Counted from the first letter of the stretch, positions 52,553 to 62,034 are shown. The stretch: 64,000 nucleotides of DNA from Epilithonimonas sp. JDS (GCF_021261315.1 NZ_JAJSAX010000005.1:62001-126000); one strand, 5' to 3'. Made by a program: numbers and translations. Notes: a model not told the origin generated them from the letters alone.

Positions 52553-53608
52553 TTAATACACGGCAGCACTTATCAAATGTAATATCCAATCATTGCCTTC
52601 TTTGCTTATATTAGAACTTGAACTTCCGCTTTCGAATGCAGATATGATCTTAAATTCATTATCATTAGTCTTTTTAATGTCTTTATAAGTGCTATGTGTG
52701 ATATTGAAATTGGTTTTTTCATAATTCCTATTAAATATTAATATCCTTTTTGTTTTTGGGTCAATATTTTTAAGAACATTATTTTCTACAGTGTAAATAT
52801 CAAATTTGAAAGGATCAGAATCTGGATCAACCTGAAATTCTTTGACAAAGATTGGTTCGATCACAGTTTTTGCATTTTCGAATTTGTGAATATAACCACC
52901 GTTTATAGTCTTGTTAAAAGCAGTCGTGTATTCATTATTGATTGATTTGTACAAAGGATTAAAGTCTTCGTTATCATTAATTCCATCATTGTCAGAATCT
53001 TTTGATTTGGGATTTAGGCCAATATATTTCTCAAATAGATCATTGTAACCGTCACCGTCAGAATCTTTCTTAATCAAATCAAGATCGATTGATAGTAATA
53101 AATTGTCTTTCAGTACTTTATAAGCTGGCAGGTCTTCGTTGGAGATTACAGGACGACTTCCTAGCCGAGTCTGCATAATGATAGAGCATTCAAGTTGAAG
53201 CTTATCATTTTTAATCATCGGAACTTTTGATGGTATTTTGATATGAATGAATTGATCTTGAGCAATACCGATAAAATAAGGAATTGTTTTATTATTTTCG
53301 TGGATCATCAGCCAAAAGCCTATTGGACTGATCGCTAAGCCATAAATATTGTTGGCAGCTGTCTCAATTTTTAAATAATTATAATTATTGTATTTCCTTA
53401 ATTGAAAAGGGACTTCTCTCAGATATTGATCATTGTAAAAACCAGCATAAGAATTATTAAACAGAGAGTGGTCTTTTATCTCTTTAAACTTGATGAAACT
53501 TTCATATTTCTGATTGAGAATAGAATCGTTTGAGACGTCAAGATTCCGAAATTGAGAATTTGAAAAATTAAATAAAATAAGAAAGATAAAAACTACTAAG
53601 TTTCTCAT
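52553..53608 (-). CDS. Secreted protein with thrombospondin type 3-like calcium repeats
   Basis: 351 residues from the ATG at 53608, which overlaps the lipB stop as ATGA. Signal peptide MRNLVVFIFLILFNFSNSQ. Around residues 175-215 are DSDGDGYNDLFEKYIGLNPKSKDSDNDGIND, two calcium-binding TSP3-type turns. The rest is beta-rich and does not match a family I know. The link with lipB is likely to be transcriptional only. Confidence 0.75.
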   Translation of the reverse strand: MRNLVVFIFLILFNFSNSQFRNLDVSNDSILNQKYESFIKFKEIKDHSLFNNSYAGFYNDQYLREVPFQLRKYNNYNYLKIETAANNIYGLAISPIGFWLMIHENNKTIPYFIGIAQDQFIHIKIPSKVPMIKNDKLQLECSIIMQTRLGSRPVISNEDLPAYKVLKDNLLLSIDLDLIKKDSDGDGYNDLFEKYIGLNPKSKDSDNDGINDNEDFNPLYKSINNEYTTAFNKTINGGYIHKFENAKTVIEPIFVKEFQVDPDSDPFKFDIYTVENNVLKNIDPKTKRILIFNRNYEKTNFNITHSTYKDIKKTNDNEFKIISAFESGSSSSNISKEGNDWILHLISAAVY

Positions 53609-54315
53609 ACCAGCTCGCATCCAAAAACATCGGCGAAATGCTTTTTGATTTTCTCTTTTACTTCTTCGTAATCCACTTCCGTTTCCAGTTCTCTTTTCAT
53701 TGAAGTGACCTGTTTGTCGGATATTCCGCAGGGAATGATGTAATCAAAATAGCGCATATCGGTATTGACATTCAGTGCAAAACCATGGATCGTAACCCAG
53801 CGTGACGCTTTCACACCCAAAGCGCAGATTTTTCTTGCGTAAGGTTTGCCGACATCAAACCAAACGCCTGTTTCGCCGGGAGATCTTTCGCCTTTCAAAC
53901 CATATTCTGCAATCGTTCTGATGATGACCTCTTCCAGATCGCGCATATAACGGTGGATGTCTGTATAGAAATTTTCAAGATCCAAAACAGGATACCCAAC
54001 AATCTGTCCAAATCCGTGATAAGTAATATCGCCGCCACGATTGACTTTGACGTAAGTTGCCTCTATTTCCCTAAGCTTGTTTTCGTTGGCCAGAAGGTTG
54101 GATTCGTGGCCGCTTTTGCCTAATGTGTAAACGTGTGGATGCTCTACAAAAAGCAAATGGTTATTGGTTTCCTTCAGATCTTCCGGATGTTCCCGGTTAT
54201 GGATTTTGATATCGAGATTCTGTTTCAGTAATTCTTCCTGATAGTCCCAGCTTGGCTGATAATCTTTGACCCCGAGATCCTGAAAATTTACTTTTTTATT
54301 GATGAGCGCATTCAC
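53605..54315 (-). CDS. lipB: Octanoyltransferase LipB
   Basis: Transfers octanoyl from acyl carrier protein to lipoyl domains, the first step of lipoate synthesis. 236 residues. RGGDITYHG at 93-101 is the family signature; Lys162 (RKICALG) and Cys196 (IPCGIS) are the conserved catalytic residues. The product is needed by the glycine cleavage H-protein that works with gcvP and by 2-oxoacid dehydrogenases. First gene of a pair with the TSP3-like protein. Confidence 0.96.
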   Translation of the reverse strand: MNALINKKVNFQDLGVKDYQPSWDYQEELLKQNLDIKIHNREHPEDLKETNNHLLFVEHPHVYTLGKSGHESNLLANENKLREIEATYVKVNRGGDITYHGFGQIVGYPVLDLENFYTDIHRYMRDLEEVIIRTIAEYGLKGERSPGETGVWFDVGKPYARKICALGVKASRWVTIHGFALNVNTDMRYFDYIIPCGISDKQVTSMKRELETEVDYEEVKEKIKKHFADVFGCELV

Positions 54316-54371
54316 TTTGAAAGGAATTATTTATACAAATTTACTCATTATTTTACCAAACGGCAAGACAC

Positions 54372-54391
54372 AAAAAACCACCCGAAGGTGG
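54372..54391 (-). terminator. Intrinsic terminator of the HmuY-like T9SS gene
   Basis: Minus-strand CCACC-TTCG-GGTGG with a UUCG tetraloop, then six T. Confidence 0.85.
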
Positions 54392-54424
54392 CTGCTAATA
54401 AAGAATAAAATCTGAGAATATGAC

Positions 54425-55708
54425 TTATTTTACAATAAGCTTTTTTGTTTCTGACTGACCGCCGTAAGTGATTTTTACGAGATAAGTACCAGATGAAAGT
54501 CTGTTAAGATCCACTTCCTGAGTTGAGAATCCTGATTGGTTTGCGATAGATGTTTCATAAACTTTCTTACCCGAGAAGTCAAAGATTTCAACGTTTCCAT
54601 TTTTAGACGCTGCTTCTTTTACATCAAATAAGATGTTTACTTTTTTATCTTCTTTGGTTGGATTTGGATAGATTCCGAAAGTGCCTTTTTCACCAAAATC
54701 AGCTACAGATAATTGGGCTGTAATATCCTTGTATTTGAAATACATATCCCCCGTAGAGGCACCACCGTTTGATGTGAAGTACAGTCTGTAATATTTGCTT
54801 CCTTCTTTAATATAATAAACAACATCTGTGTAAAAACCGGATGTAGGCTTCCAAGAATGACCGATTGTTGTAATATTTTTGGAGTATGCAGCCGTTGCAG
54901 GTGCTGTGAAAGTAGCAACAGCTTGGGTTTCCGGTTGTACTTTTGCAACAGTTACATTCGGACTTTGGATCACACCTGAAAGTTTGTACATCAACTGTCC
55001 GTTGTAGAAGGTGTAATATCTTGTAAACATAAGATCCCAATTGGCTTTTGCAGGTTCTAAGTTTGGAACTTTAGCGCCGGTATCGAATGAGAAATAGTTG
55101 AAAAAAGCATCATCAGTTCCGTTGGCGATAGTTCTGGTTTGCGTCGCATCCCAAGACGTACCGTTCCATTTTGCATATTTAAAAGTATAGCCTCCATAAT
55201 ATTCATTGATGAAAAACTTGTAGTACGTAGTTCCATACTCAAGAACAAAAACCACTTTCCCTAATACTTTGTGCGTTGCAAGATCATAAGATCCCCAGCC
55301 AAAATTGAGACCATTTGCCGGTAATAATGTAGCGGAATCAAACGAACCATCCTGGATTCTCTCTGTCTGATCAGGATTGTAAAGCGGTGCGCCCCAGTTT
55401 GATTTGTCAGCAGGTGTTACGGTGTCAAATGCCGCCGGATCTGCAGAAACCTGATAAGTCAAAACGCTTGTTGCATCATTTACCTTCACGCCAAAATCCA
55501 TTGCACTGTTTCTGTAAAACGCAAGATCCCAGCCTGTCGCCGGTTGGGAAACGGTATTATTGGCAGAGAGATCAAAAAACACTCTGTTTGCGTACGAAGG
55601 TCCGGTTGTAAGATTGACCTGAGTATATCCATTTTCGTCTGTTTGTGACAATACGGTTTGATTCACTGTAAAAGCAAGCAAACTTGCCAAAAGTAGTTTT
55701 GTTTTCAT
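54425..55708 (-). CDS. HmuY-like haem protein with a T9SS C-terminal domain
   Basis: 427 residues: signal peptide (VLSQ), two HmuY-like domain halves with WDLAFYR near 60 and WDLMFTRYYTF near 230, then IGHSWKP near 286 (compare IGDHWRTV in the HmuY gene at 58912), and a T9SS type A sorting domain starting near FGIYPNPTKEDKK (about 340) and ending KKLIVK. Likely a surface haem or haem-protein binder. The Fur-type cassette at 55731-55784 lies just upstream. Co-location with the haem operon supports iron-linked expression. HmuY assignment is from motifs. Confidence 0.85.
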   Translation of the reverse strand: MKTKLLLASLLAFTVNQTVLSQTDENGYTQVNLTTGPSYANRVFFDLSANNTVSQPATGWDLAFYRNSAMDFGVKVNDATSVLTYQVSADPAAFDTVTPADKSNWGAPLYNPDQTERIQDGSFDSATLLPANGLNFGWGSYDLATHKVLGKVVFVLEYGTTYYKFFINEYYGGYTFKYAKWNGTSWDATQTRTIANGTDDAFFNYFSFDTGAKVPNLEPAKANWDLMFTRYYTFYNGQLMYKLSGVIQSPNVTVAKVQPETQAVATFTAPATAAYSKNITTIGHSWKPTSGFYTDVVYYIKEGSKYYRLYFTSNGGASTGDMYFKYKDITAQLSVADFGEKGTFGIYPNPTKEDKKVNILFDVKEAASKNGNVEIFDFSGKKVYETSIANQSGFSTQEVDLNRLSSGTYLVKITYGGQSETKKLIVK

Positions 55709-55730
55709 TGATTGTAATTGTTTAAATCTG

Positions 55731-55784
55731 TTATTTAGAATTGTTCTACAAAACTAATTAATTGTTTTTAATTATTCTAAATAA
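55731..55784. promoter_or_regulatory. Paired Fur-box cassette upstream of the HmuY-like T9SS gene
   Basis: Two boxes: TTATTTAGAATTGTTCTAC (from 55731) and TTTTTAATTATTCTAAATAA (55765-55784). Both are variants of a TTATTTAGAATnATTCTAAATAA palindrome like the flavobacterial Fur box. A -7 element (minus TAGTTTTG, 55749-55756) lies inside, so Fur would block RNA polymerase. The same 54-bp spacing occurs at 56718-56771. Confidence 0.7.
55749..55756 (-). promoter_or_regulatory. -7 promoter element of the HmuY-like T9SS gene
   Basis: Minus-strand TAGTTTTG, matching TAnnTTTG, between the two Fur-type boxes and 40 bases before the ATG at 55708. Confidence 0.55.
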
Positions 55785-55843
55785 GATTAAAATTTATAGT
55801 TGATATATATCATATTCACATATTTATAAAAGATCGAGACAGC

Positions 55844-55875
55844 AAAAAGCCTTCTAAGATGAACTTAAAAGGCTT
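55844..55875 (-). terminator. Intrinsic terminator of the T9SS cargo gene at 55905
   Basis: Minus-strand stem AAGCCTT..AAG / CTT..AAGGCTT with a central bulge, followed by five T. Confidence 0.75.
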
Positions 55876-55904
55876 GATATTGAAAAGTTTGAAACAGATC
55901 TAAC

Positions 55905-56693
55905 TTATTTTTTGATAAATTTTGATTTGATAGATTGTCCGTTATTATCTTCGATAACGATGAAGTAAACACCAGTTTTCAATCCTGAAATATCAAATGT
56001 ATTATTGTTGATTTTGCCTTCAATAGCGATTTGTCCGGCAGCAGAATATACTTTAGCACCAGAAAGAGCCGTGCTGGATACAAACTTCAATGAATTGTTG
56101 TCGCTTGATACTGCAAATTTAACATTAGAACTAAATGCGCTTTCCGAAACAGCAAGACTTACATTATAAATAATATTATCAAGTTGTACAGCAGTATGAG
56201 CTGCGGTTGGCGTCACTCTGATTACTAAATATGAACCGGCAGTAGGCGGGACATCTACTTTGAAATTAGAAGTTGAAAAACTTGTGATCGCTATTGGAGA
56301 TCCAACTGCAGTAAATGTACCCATATTTGTAGGGTTTGAGGCAACACCAATCTGAATAGTTGCTGTCCCGGGAGAAGAAGCTACCAGACCAGCATCAAAA
56401 GAAATCGCCTTATCACCGGCTGGCGCTACAACCTGAGGTGAGATCAGATACAATGGCTGATTGGAACTGCTTCCAGGATAAGCCTGAATCACTTTGTTTG
56501 AAGCATCTGCTGCCACAACCAACATCATTGGCGATGGAGGAAAAGGTGAAGTTGGTAGAATTGCTGACCAGCCATTCTGAGGAAAAGTAGCATTTCCTGC
56601 TGTGAAATTATTAAAGTTTTCGTTGATTGTCGTTAACTGTGCATTCGCAACAACTGCGAATAGAGAAGCGGCCAAAAATAGTTTTGCTTTCAT
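55905..56693 (-). CDS. T9SS-sorted cleaved-adhesin-like surface protein
   Basis: 262 residues: signal peptide (VVANAQ), a cleaved-adhesin/choice-of-anchor-type beta-sandwich (INENFNNFTAGNATFPQNGW and LYLISPQVVAPAGDKAISFDAG) and a T9SS type A C-terminal domain (VKFAVSSDNNSLKF...KFIKK). Cleaved-adhesin domains of haemagglutinin-type proteins in Porphyromonas help bind haem and host proteins. Divergent from the TonB receptor, sharing its Fur-type cassette, so the protein is likely iron-regulated. Confidence 0.85.
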   Translation of the reverse strand: MKAKLFLAASLFAVVANAQLTTINENFNNFTAGNATFPQNGWSAILPTSPFPPSPMMLVVAADASNKVIQAYPGSSSNQPLYLISPQVVAPAGDKAISFDAGLVASSPGTATIQIGVASNPTNMGTFTAVGSPIAITSFSTSNFKVDVPPTAGSYLVIRVTPTAAHTAVQLDNIIYNVSLAVSESAFSSNVKFAVSSDNNSLKFVSSTALSGAKVYSAAGQIAIEGKINNNTFDISGLKTGVYFIVIEDNNGQSIKSKFIKK

Positions 56694-56717
56694 AGTAGAT
56701 TTATTAAACGTAAATTG

Positions 56718-56771
56718 TTATTTAGAATTATTCTACAAAAGTACGAAATTGTTTTTAATGATTCTAAATAA
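56718..56771. promoter_or_regulatory. Paired Fur-box cassette between the T9SS cargo and the TonB receptor
   Basis: TTATTTAGAATTATTCTACA (from 56718) and TTTTTAATGATTCTAAATAA (56752-56771), the same arrangement and 54-bp total as 55731-55784. It lies in the 105-bp divergent gap, overlapping the minus -7 element (56736-56743) and placed just upstream of the plus -7 element (56777-56784). One cassette could repress both transcripts. Confidence 0.75.
56736..56743 (-). promoter_or_regulatory. -7 promoter element of the T9SS cargo gene
   Basis: Minus-strand TACTTTTG, matching TAnnTTTG, overlapping the end of the first Fur-type box, 42 bases before the ATG at 56693. Confidence 0.55.
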
Positions 56772-56776
56772 AATCT

Positions 56777-56784
56777 TATCTTCG
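56777..56784 (+). promoter_or_regulatory. -7 promoter element of the haem operon
   Basis: TATCTTCG, one mismatch from TAnnTTTG, six bases after the second Fur-type box and 14 bases before the ATG at 56799. Confidence 0.45.
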
Positions 56785-56798
56785 CAAAAAATTTTTCA

Positions 56799-58901
56799 AT
56801 GAAGAAGAGAACAATGAGCCTTTTGTCAGTCGCAATTTTGAATTTTGCTTACGGTCAAAAAGACTCACTTAGTCAGAAAAGTATTGAAGAAGTTGTAGTT
56901 ACGGGGCAATACAGTCCGCAGTCTATTAATAAGTCTATATACAAAGTAGAGGTCATCAACGAAGAACAGATTAAAAATATGGCGGCTACAAACGTAGCAG
57001 AAGTTCTGAATCAAAGCCTTAATATTTTGATAACACCAGACACAAAATCTGGTAATTCTACAGCAAATATTCTGGGTTTAGACGGAAATTATGTTAAAAT
57101 TCTGATAGATAATATTCCGGTCGTAGGTGACACAGGTCTTGGCAGTAATATAGATCTTACGAAACTCAGTCTCAACAACATAGAAAGAATAGAAGTAGTA
57201 CAGGGAAGTATGGGCGTAGAGTACGGAAATGGTGCTCTGGCTGGTGTTATTAATGTCATTACCAAGAAGTCTGCTTCAAAAAAGATCAGTCTTCGAGCGT
57301 CTGTTCAGGAAGAATCTGTGAGAGATGGTTACAATTTGAGAAAACGAGGAAAGGGCAGACATATTCAGAATCTCAGTGTGGGTTACAATTTTAATGAAAA
57401 CTGGTATGCAAATCTAAGTTTTAATCACAATGATTTTATGGGCTATGCAGGCAACTCCAATGGCTATAAATATTTTGAACGTGACAACAAAAGAGGTTAT
57501 GACTGGAATCCCAAAGAGCAGTACGATACCAATGCCTTAATTAAATATTCCAAAGGAAATACAGCTTTATTTTACAAACTTTCTTATCTGAATGAAAGAT
57601 TTAATTTCTATAATCCGGTCGTAGATCGCGATCCATTGAATGACGGAGCGGGAGGCGTAACCTACATCAGTAAGGATCGGGAATATAATACCGAACGTTG
57701 GATTAATCAATTCAATATTCAAACTCAATTGGGAAATGTGAGATATTTGGGAGATTTTTCATACCAAAGTCAGAATCGCAAATACCACGATTACACTTAT
57801 GATATTCCACAAAGAAGTATTCGGGCGGAAGATGATGAACAATCGTACTATAATACCAAAGTATTGTATTCCAGAGGGATGTTCAGTAATTTCATAGGCA
57901 GCAAAACGTTTGATTTTCAATTGGGTTACGAATTGGATCATACCGATGGCTATGCAGCCTTGATTGCATTTGAAGGTTTGGGGGATAAAGTGGTCAAAAG
58001 AAAGATTTTTACCTACGCCAATTTTATTTCTGCCGAGTGGAATGTAAATGATCGTTTTACGATAAGGCCAGGAGCGCGTCTTTCATTAAGTAACAAATTT
58101 GATAATCAATTCAATTATTCATTATCAACAAAATATAAGACGTCAGAAAATTCCAATATCCGTGGCGTTTTCGGAACTGCAAACCGTTATCCTACTTACG
58201 ATGAGCTTTTTATGTATTTCGTGAATACGAATCACGATGTTCAGGGCAATCCTGATCTGGATCCTGAAACGGGATTTTCCGTAGGTGCATTTTGGGATCA
58301 GAATTTCACAACTGCCAACAATTGGAAGATTGCTTACAGCGCCAACGCATTATACCTGGATGTGAAAGACAGAATAGAATTGGTAACAATCAGTCTGCCG
58401 TCCACATTTAAATATTTGAATATCAATTCATATAAAAGTTTGCTTTTCTCTGCAAATGTAGATTTTAAAAAAGACCAGTTTGTATTCGGTTTGAGAGCCT
58501 CGGTAAATGGTATTTCCAGAGAAATGATTGATTTGGCGCAAACGTCACCGACAGATTTTAAATACAACCTTCAGGCTGGTGCATCTGCCACTTACCGCCT
58601 GGAAAAAGCGCAGACTCAGTTTGCCTTGTACTACAAATATTCCGGTGAAGAAAGACGCTACATTTCAAATGGAAACGGTTATGATTTGGGTAAAATTGGT
58701 GATTTTAATATGATGGATTTTATCATTACCCAGCCTTTTTGGAACAATCAATTTGATTTTTCTGTAGGAGTCAAAAATATATTTGATGTCACTTCTGTCA
58801 ACAATTCCACTACCAATTCCGTAGGTCACGATGTTCCTACAGGCGTCAGCAATCTTTTCTACGGCAGAAGTTATGTCGCAAGATTAACCTATCAATTTTA
58901 A
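56799..58901 (+). CDS. TonB-dependent haem receptor (HmuR-like)
   Basis: 700-residue outer-membrane receptor: signal peptide (FAYGQ), TonB box-like EEVVVTGQYSPQS, an N-terminal plug (residues about 40-155 with VAEVLNQSLNI, ILIDNIPVVGDTG and IERIEVVQGSMGVEYGNGALAGVINVITK) and a 22-strand-type barrel ending in ARLTYQF. Imports haem across the outer membrane with energy from TonB. First gene of the operon, with HmuY ten bases downstream. The ligand is inferred from the HmuY and haem-ABC neighbours. Confidence 0.92.
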   Translation: MKKRTMSLLSVAILNFAYGQKDSLSQKSIEEVVVTGQYSPQSINKSIYKVEVINEEQIKNMAATNVAEVLNQSLNILITPDTKSGNSTANILGLDGNYVKILIDNIPVVGDTGLGSNIDLTKLSLNNIERIEVVQGSMGVEYGNGALAGVINVITKKSASKKISLRASVQEESVRDGYNLRKRGKGRHIQNLSVGYNFNENWYANLSFNHNDFMGYAGNSNGYKYFERDNKRGYDWNPKEQYDTNALIKYSKGNTALFYKLSYLNERFNFYNPVVDRDPLNDGAGGVTYISKDREYNTERWINQFNIQTQLGNVRYLGDFSYQSQNRKYHDYTYDIPQRSIRAEDDEQSYYNTKVLYSRGMFSNFIGSKTFDFQLGYELDHTDGYAALIAFEGLGDKVVKRKIFTYANFISAEWNVNDRFTIRPGARLSLSNKFDNQFNYSLSTKYKTSENSNIRGVFGTANRYPTYDELFMYFVNTNHDVQGNPDLDPETGFSVGAFWDQNFTTANNWKIAYSANALYLDVKDRIELVTISLPSTFKYLNINSYKSLLFSANVDFKKDQFVFGLRASVNGISREMIDLAQTSPTDFKYNLQAGASATYRLEKAQTQFALYYKYSGEERRYISNGNGYDLGKIGDFNMMDFIITQPFWNNQFDFSVGVKNIFDVTSVNNSTTNSVGHDVPTGVSNLFYGRSYVARLTYQF

Positions 58902-58911
58902 ATAATCAGCC

Positions 58912-60027
58912 ATGAAATTTATAAAAGTCTTAATCATTTTAATATTTGCAGTATTTCTTCAGTCTTGTTTTGCAGCAGATGAAGATCCGGTAAGTGTACC
59001 GCCAATTACAGGTCAAACATTGGAGCCTGATTTGGGAGGAGATAAACAGGGAAATCAGGTTTGGGTCGATCTTTCTGAACCTTTGGAAAGAAGCATGACG
59101 TCCAATCTGAGGACAGATTGGGAGCTTGGTTTTTATTCTGGTAATGAGTTTCGGGTTGTCATCAATGGTTCTATCATTATGGCGGTCGGCAAAATCCCGA
59201 ATGCTGCTAATATTGACGCAATCACGGCATCTCAGGTTTCTTCTTTACAAAATGAAGTGATGGTGGGGAGTTTCGTAGCCTCTAATCTTCAATATGTGGA
59301 TAATCCTGATGGAATGTTTTTGAATCAGACAACCGGAATAGCGCCGATCAGTTCTAATGATAATGAAAATCCCATTTATCTTGTGAATATGGGTCGTGAC
59401 ATCTACAATGGAACTATTTCGCCGGGTTCTGCGATCACTGGCGGAGATTACAGAGGCTGGATGCTGCTTCAAATTTCAAGATCCAATGAAGGTTATAAAA
59501 TTAAGTACAAAGATTTAGCTTCTGCAAATCCCCATTCAGAATATATTGTTTCAAAAAATCCTGACTATACACTTAATTTTTTCAGTTTAAAATCTGGCAA
59601 AGAAGTTATCATTCAGCCAAAAAGAAAAAATTGGGACATCGGATTTACAGTTTTCACAAATGAGGTTTTTTACACGCCGGGAGGCTTATCAGCTGGTAGC
59701 TATGTGTATGCTGATTTTGTAATTAATAATATAACAGATGGCGTAGGCTCGTACCAGGTCGATGTTCCGTCGGGTACGAATGCTGACCAATTTTACAGCA
59801 ATTTCAAAACCAGCGACATCGACGCTTCCAAATTTATTTTTAATGACCAAAGAGCAATTGGCGATCATTGGCGGACTGTCACCGGAAATAATGGTGCTCA
59901 GGTTTACGGAGACCGTTTCTACATTATAAAAGATGCGGAAGGATTTTTCTTCAAGCTAAGATTCAATAGAATGATGAATGCTAAAGGAGAACGCGGCTAT
60001 CCTCAATTTGAATATGAAATTCTTTAA
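58912..60027 (+). CDS. hmuY: HmuY family haem-binding lipoprotein
   Basis: 371 residues: lipobox LQSC (Cys near residue 19) followed by an Asp/Glu/Pro-rich linker, then the HmuY all-beta fold with TDWELGFYSGNEFR near 65, NWDIGFTVFTNEVFYTPGG near 245, and IGDHWRTV near 322. In P. gingivalis HmuY binds haem by two histidines at the surface and hands it to HmuR; which residues bind haem here is not clear from sequence alone. Anchored in the outer membrane, with the gene 10 bases after the receptor. Confidence 0.9.
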   Translation: MKFIKVLIILIFAVFLQSCFAADEDPVSVPPITGQTLEPDLGGDKQGNQVWVDLSEPLERSMTSNLRTDWELGFYSGNEFRVVINGSIIMAVGKIPNAANIDAITASQVSSLQNEVMVGSFVASNLQYVDNPDGMFLNQTTGIAPISSNDNENPIYLVNMGRDIYNGTISPGSAITGGDYRGWMLLQISRSNEGYKIKYKDLASANPHSEYIVSKNPDYTLNFFSLKSGKEVIIQPKRKNWDIGFTVFTNEVFYTPGGLSAGSYVYADFVINNITDGVGSYQVDVPSGTNADQFYSNFKTSDIDASKFIFNDQRAIGDHWRTVTGNNGAQVYGDRFYIIKDAEGFFFKLRFNRMMNAKGERGYPQFEYEIL

Positions 60028-60043
60028 AATCAATAATTAAGTT

Positions 60044-60925
60044 ATGAAAAACATAAAAATTGCAATCCTGTCAGCTCTGATTCTATCTGGTTTCTCCTGC
60101 AAAAAAGAAGATTCAAAAGTAGAAACAACACCGGAAACCCAAACTGAAGCTCCAGTTTCCAAGCAACGAATCGTGAGCATCAGCGGCGGCGTCACAGAGA
60201 TTGTTGCATCGCTTGGGCACGAAAAAGAAATTGTTGGAATCGATGTGACAAGCACATATCCTGAAAATCTGAAAACGACAGCCGAAGAGCTTGGTCACGT
60301 CCGTTCGATGACAATTGAACCAATAATGGCACTTAATCCAACGCTGATCGTAGCTTCTGATAAAGACATCAATCCGGAATTGTTGACAAAAATCAAGGCT
60401 TCCGGAATCCAGACAGAACTATTCAATCAGGAATTTACTATTGATGGGACTAAAAAATTAATCGACCAGGTTGCAAAAGCTTTAGGAAATACAAATCAGC
60501 AGGTATTAAAAGATAAAATTGATGCGGATGTGAAACAAATCCAGCCAATTGCGAAAAAACCAAAAGTCCTATTTATCTACGCGAGAGGAAATATGATGAT
60601 GGTCGGCGGCAAAAATACGCCAATGGCAAGCATTATCGAGATTGCCGGTGGCCAAAATGCAGCTAATGATTTCGAAGATTTCAAACCTTTGACACCGGAA
60701 GCTGTAGTGCAGTCGAATCCGGATGTTTTGTTGTTTTTCACATCTGGTCTGCAAGGTTCGGGCGGAGTAGAAGGCGCTCTGAAAATGCCTGGCGTTCCTC
60801 AAACCAATGCTGGTAAAAACAAAAAAGTGATCGCAATGGATGGCGGATTAATATCGTCTTTCGGACCAAGAGTTGGAGAAGCCGCACTGAGCCTCAACAA
60901 ACAGCTGATCGAATCTACAAAATAA
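60044..60925 (+). CDS. Haem ABC transporter substrate-binding lipoprotein (HmuT-like)
   Basis: 293 residues: lipobox GFSC with Cys near 20, then the periplasmic-binding (PF01497) fold: QRIVSISGGVTEIVASLGHEKEIVGIDVTSTYP at 45-77, MALNPTLIVASD near 100, NPDVLLFFTSGL near 230 and FGPRVGEAALSLNKQL at the end. Carries haem in the periplasm to the permease. Sixteen bases after hmuY, same operon. Confidence 0.92.
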   Translation: MKNIKIAILSALILSGFSCKKEDSKVETTPETQTEAPVSKQRIVSISGGVTEIVASLGHEKEIVGIDVTSTYPENLKTTAEELGHVRSMTIEPIMALNPTLIVASDKDINPELLTKIKASGIQTELFNQEFTIDGTKKLIDQVAKALGNTNQQVLKDKIDADVKQIQPIAKKPKVLFIYARGNMMMVGGKNTPMASIIEIAGGQNAANDFEDFKPLTPEAVVQSNPDVLLFFTSGLQGSGGVEGALKMPGVPQTNAGKNKKVIAMDGGLISSFGPRVGEAALSLNKQLIESTK

Positions 60926-60972
60926 AATTCTCGTACAAACGACCGGTTTACAAAACGTAGGAATTCATTCCT

Positions 60973-62034
60973 ATGAAAAAAAGAACATACGATTTGAAAT
61001 CAAAAAGTCTTACATTTTACGCTATTGCAGGTATTATTTTACTAATGCTGATGATGGTTCTGTCGTTGAATATCGGCGTTTATGATTTCGGACAATCCAA
61101 TTCTTATGAGGTTTTTTGGAAATTTATAACCAATGATCCATCACTTTCACTCAGCAAAAAATATATCATTTGGGACGTCAGAACTTCCAGAATTATCATG
61201 ACAGTTTTGATAGGAAGTATGTTGGCCGTCTCAGGAACCACTTTGCAGGGAATGTTCAAAAATCCTTTGGCTACAGGCGAAGCAATCGGATTGACTTCCG
61301 GAGCAACTTTGCTCGCTGCTATCGCCATAGTTTTGGGACACACTTTCGAAAGCTACCTTCCCGAAATTGTTCGAAATTCGTTGGTCGGCGTTTCTGCTTT
61401 TATCGGAGCATTGTTAGCAATGATCATCGTGTACAGAATCTCGACTTCAGGCGGAAAAACAAATGTTGTGATGATGCTGCTAAGTGGCGTTGCAATCACT
61501 TCTATTGGATTTTCTATTACAGGATTTCTGATTTACATTTCAAAAGATGAACAATTAAGAGATCTCACATTTTGGAATCTAGGAAGTTTAGCCGGAGCAA
61601 CCTGGACGAAAAATATCATTCTTACCATTGTTTTGATATTGTCCTACATCATCATTTTACCAAAAGGAAAAGCTTTAAACGCAATGATGCTGGGCGAAAA
61701 AGATGCAGAACATTTGGGAATCAATGTCGAAGTTTTAAAGAAACAAATTGTGGTCATCACCGCTTTGATGGTCGGAACTTGTGTCGCATTTTCCGGAACA
61801 ATCGGCTTCGTAGGTTTGATTGTCCCATATATTCTGAGATTGCTTTTCCGTTCAGATTATCACTTCATTTTGCCGTTATCGGCTATTTGTGGAAGTATTC
61901 TATTATTAATTGCAGACACCTTGAGCCGAACCATTGTAGCACCTTCAGAATTGCCAATTGGAATCCTGACTTCCTTGATTGGAGGACCTGTTTTCATTGC
62001 CATTTTAATTAAATTTAAAAATACTTTAAGATGA
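60973..62034 (+). CDS. hmuU: Haem ABC transporter permease (FecCD family, HmuU-like)
   Basis: 353 residues, about ten membrane helices. FecCD motifs: RTSRIIMTVLIGSMLAVSGTTLQGMFKNPLA near 70-100, GLTSGATLLAA, LSGVAITS near 170, GFVGLIVPYILRLLF near 275 and PSELPIGILTSLIGGPVFI near the end. Passes haem into the cytoplasm. Its stop overlaps the ATPase start in an ATGA junction. Confidence 0.94.
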   Translation: MKKRTYDLKSKSLTFYAIAGIILLMLMMVLSLNIGVYDFGQSNSYEVFWKFITNDPSLSLSKKYIIWDVRTSRIIMTVLIGSMLAVSGTTLQGMFKNPLATGEAIGLTSGATLLAAIAIVLGHTFESYLPEIVRNSLVGVSAFIGALLAMIIVYRISTSGGKTNVVMMLLSGVAITSIGFSITGFLIYISKDEQLRDLTFWNLGSLAGATWTKNIILTIVLILSYIIILPKGKALNAMMLGEKDAEHLGINVEVLKKQIVVITALMVGTCVAFSGTIGFVGLIVPYILRLLFRSDYHFILPLSAICGSILLLIADTLSRTIVAPSELPIGILTSLIGGPVFIAILIKFKNTLR

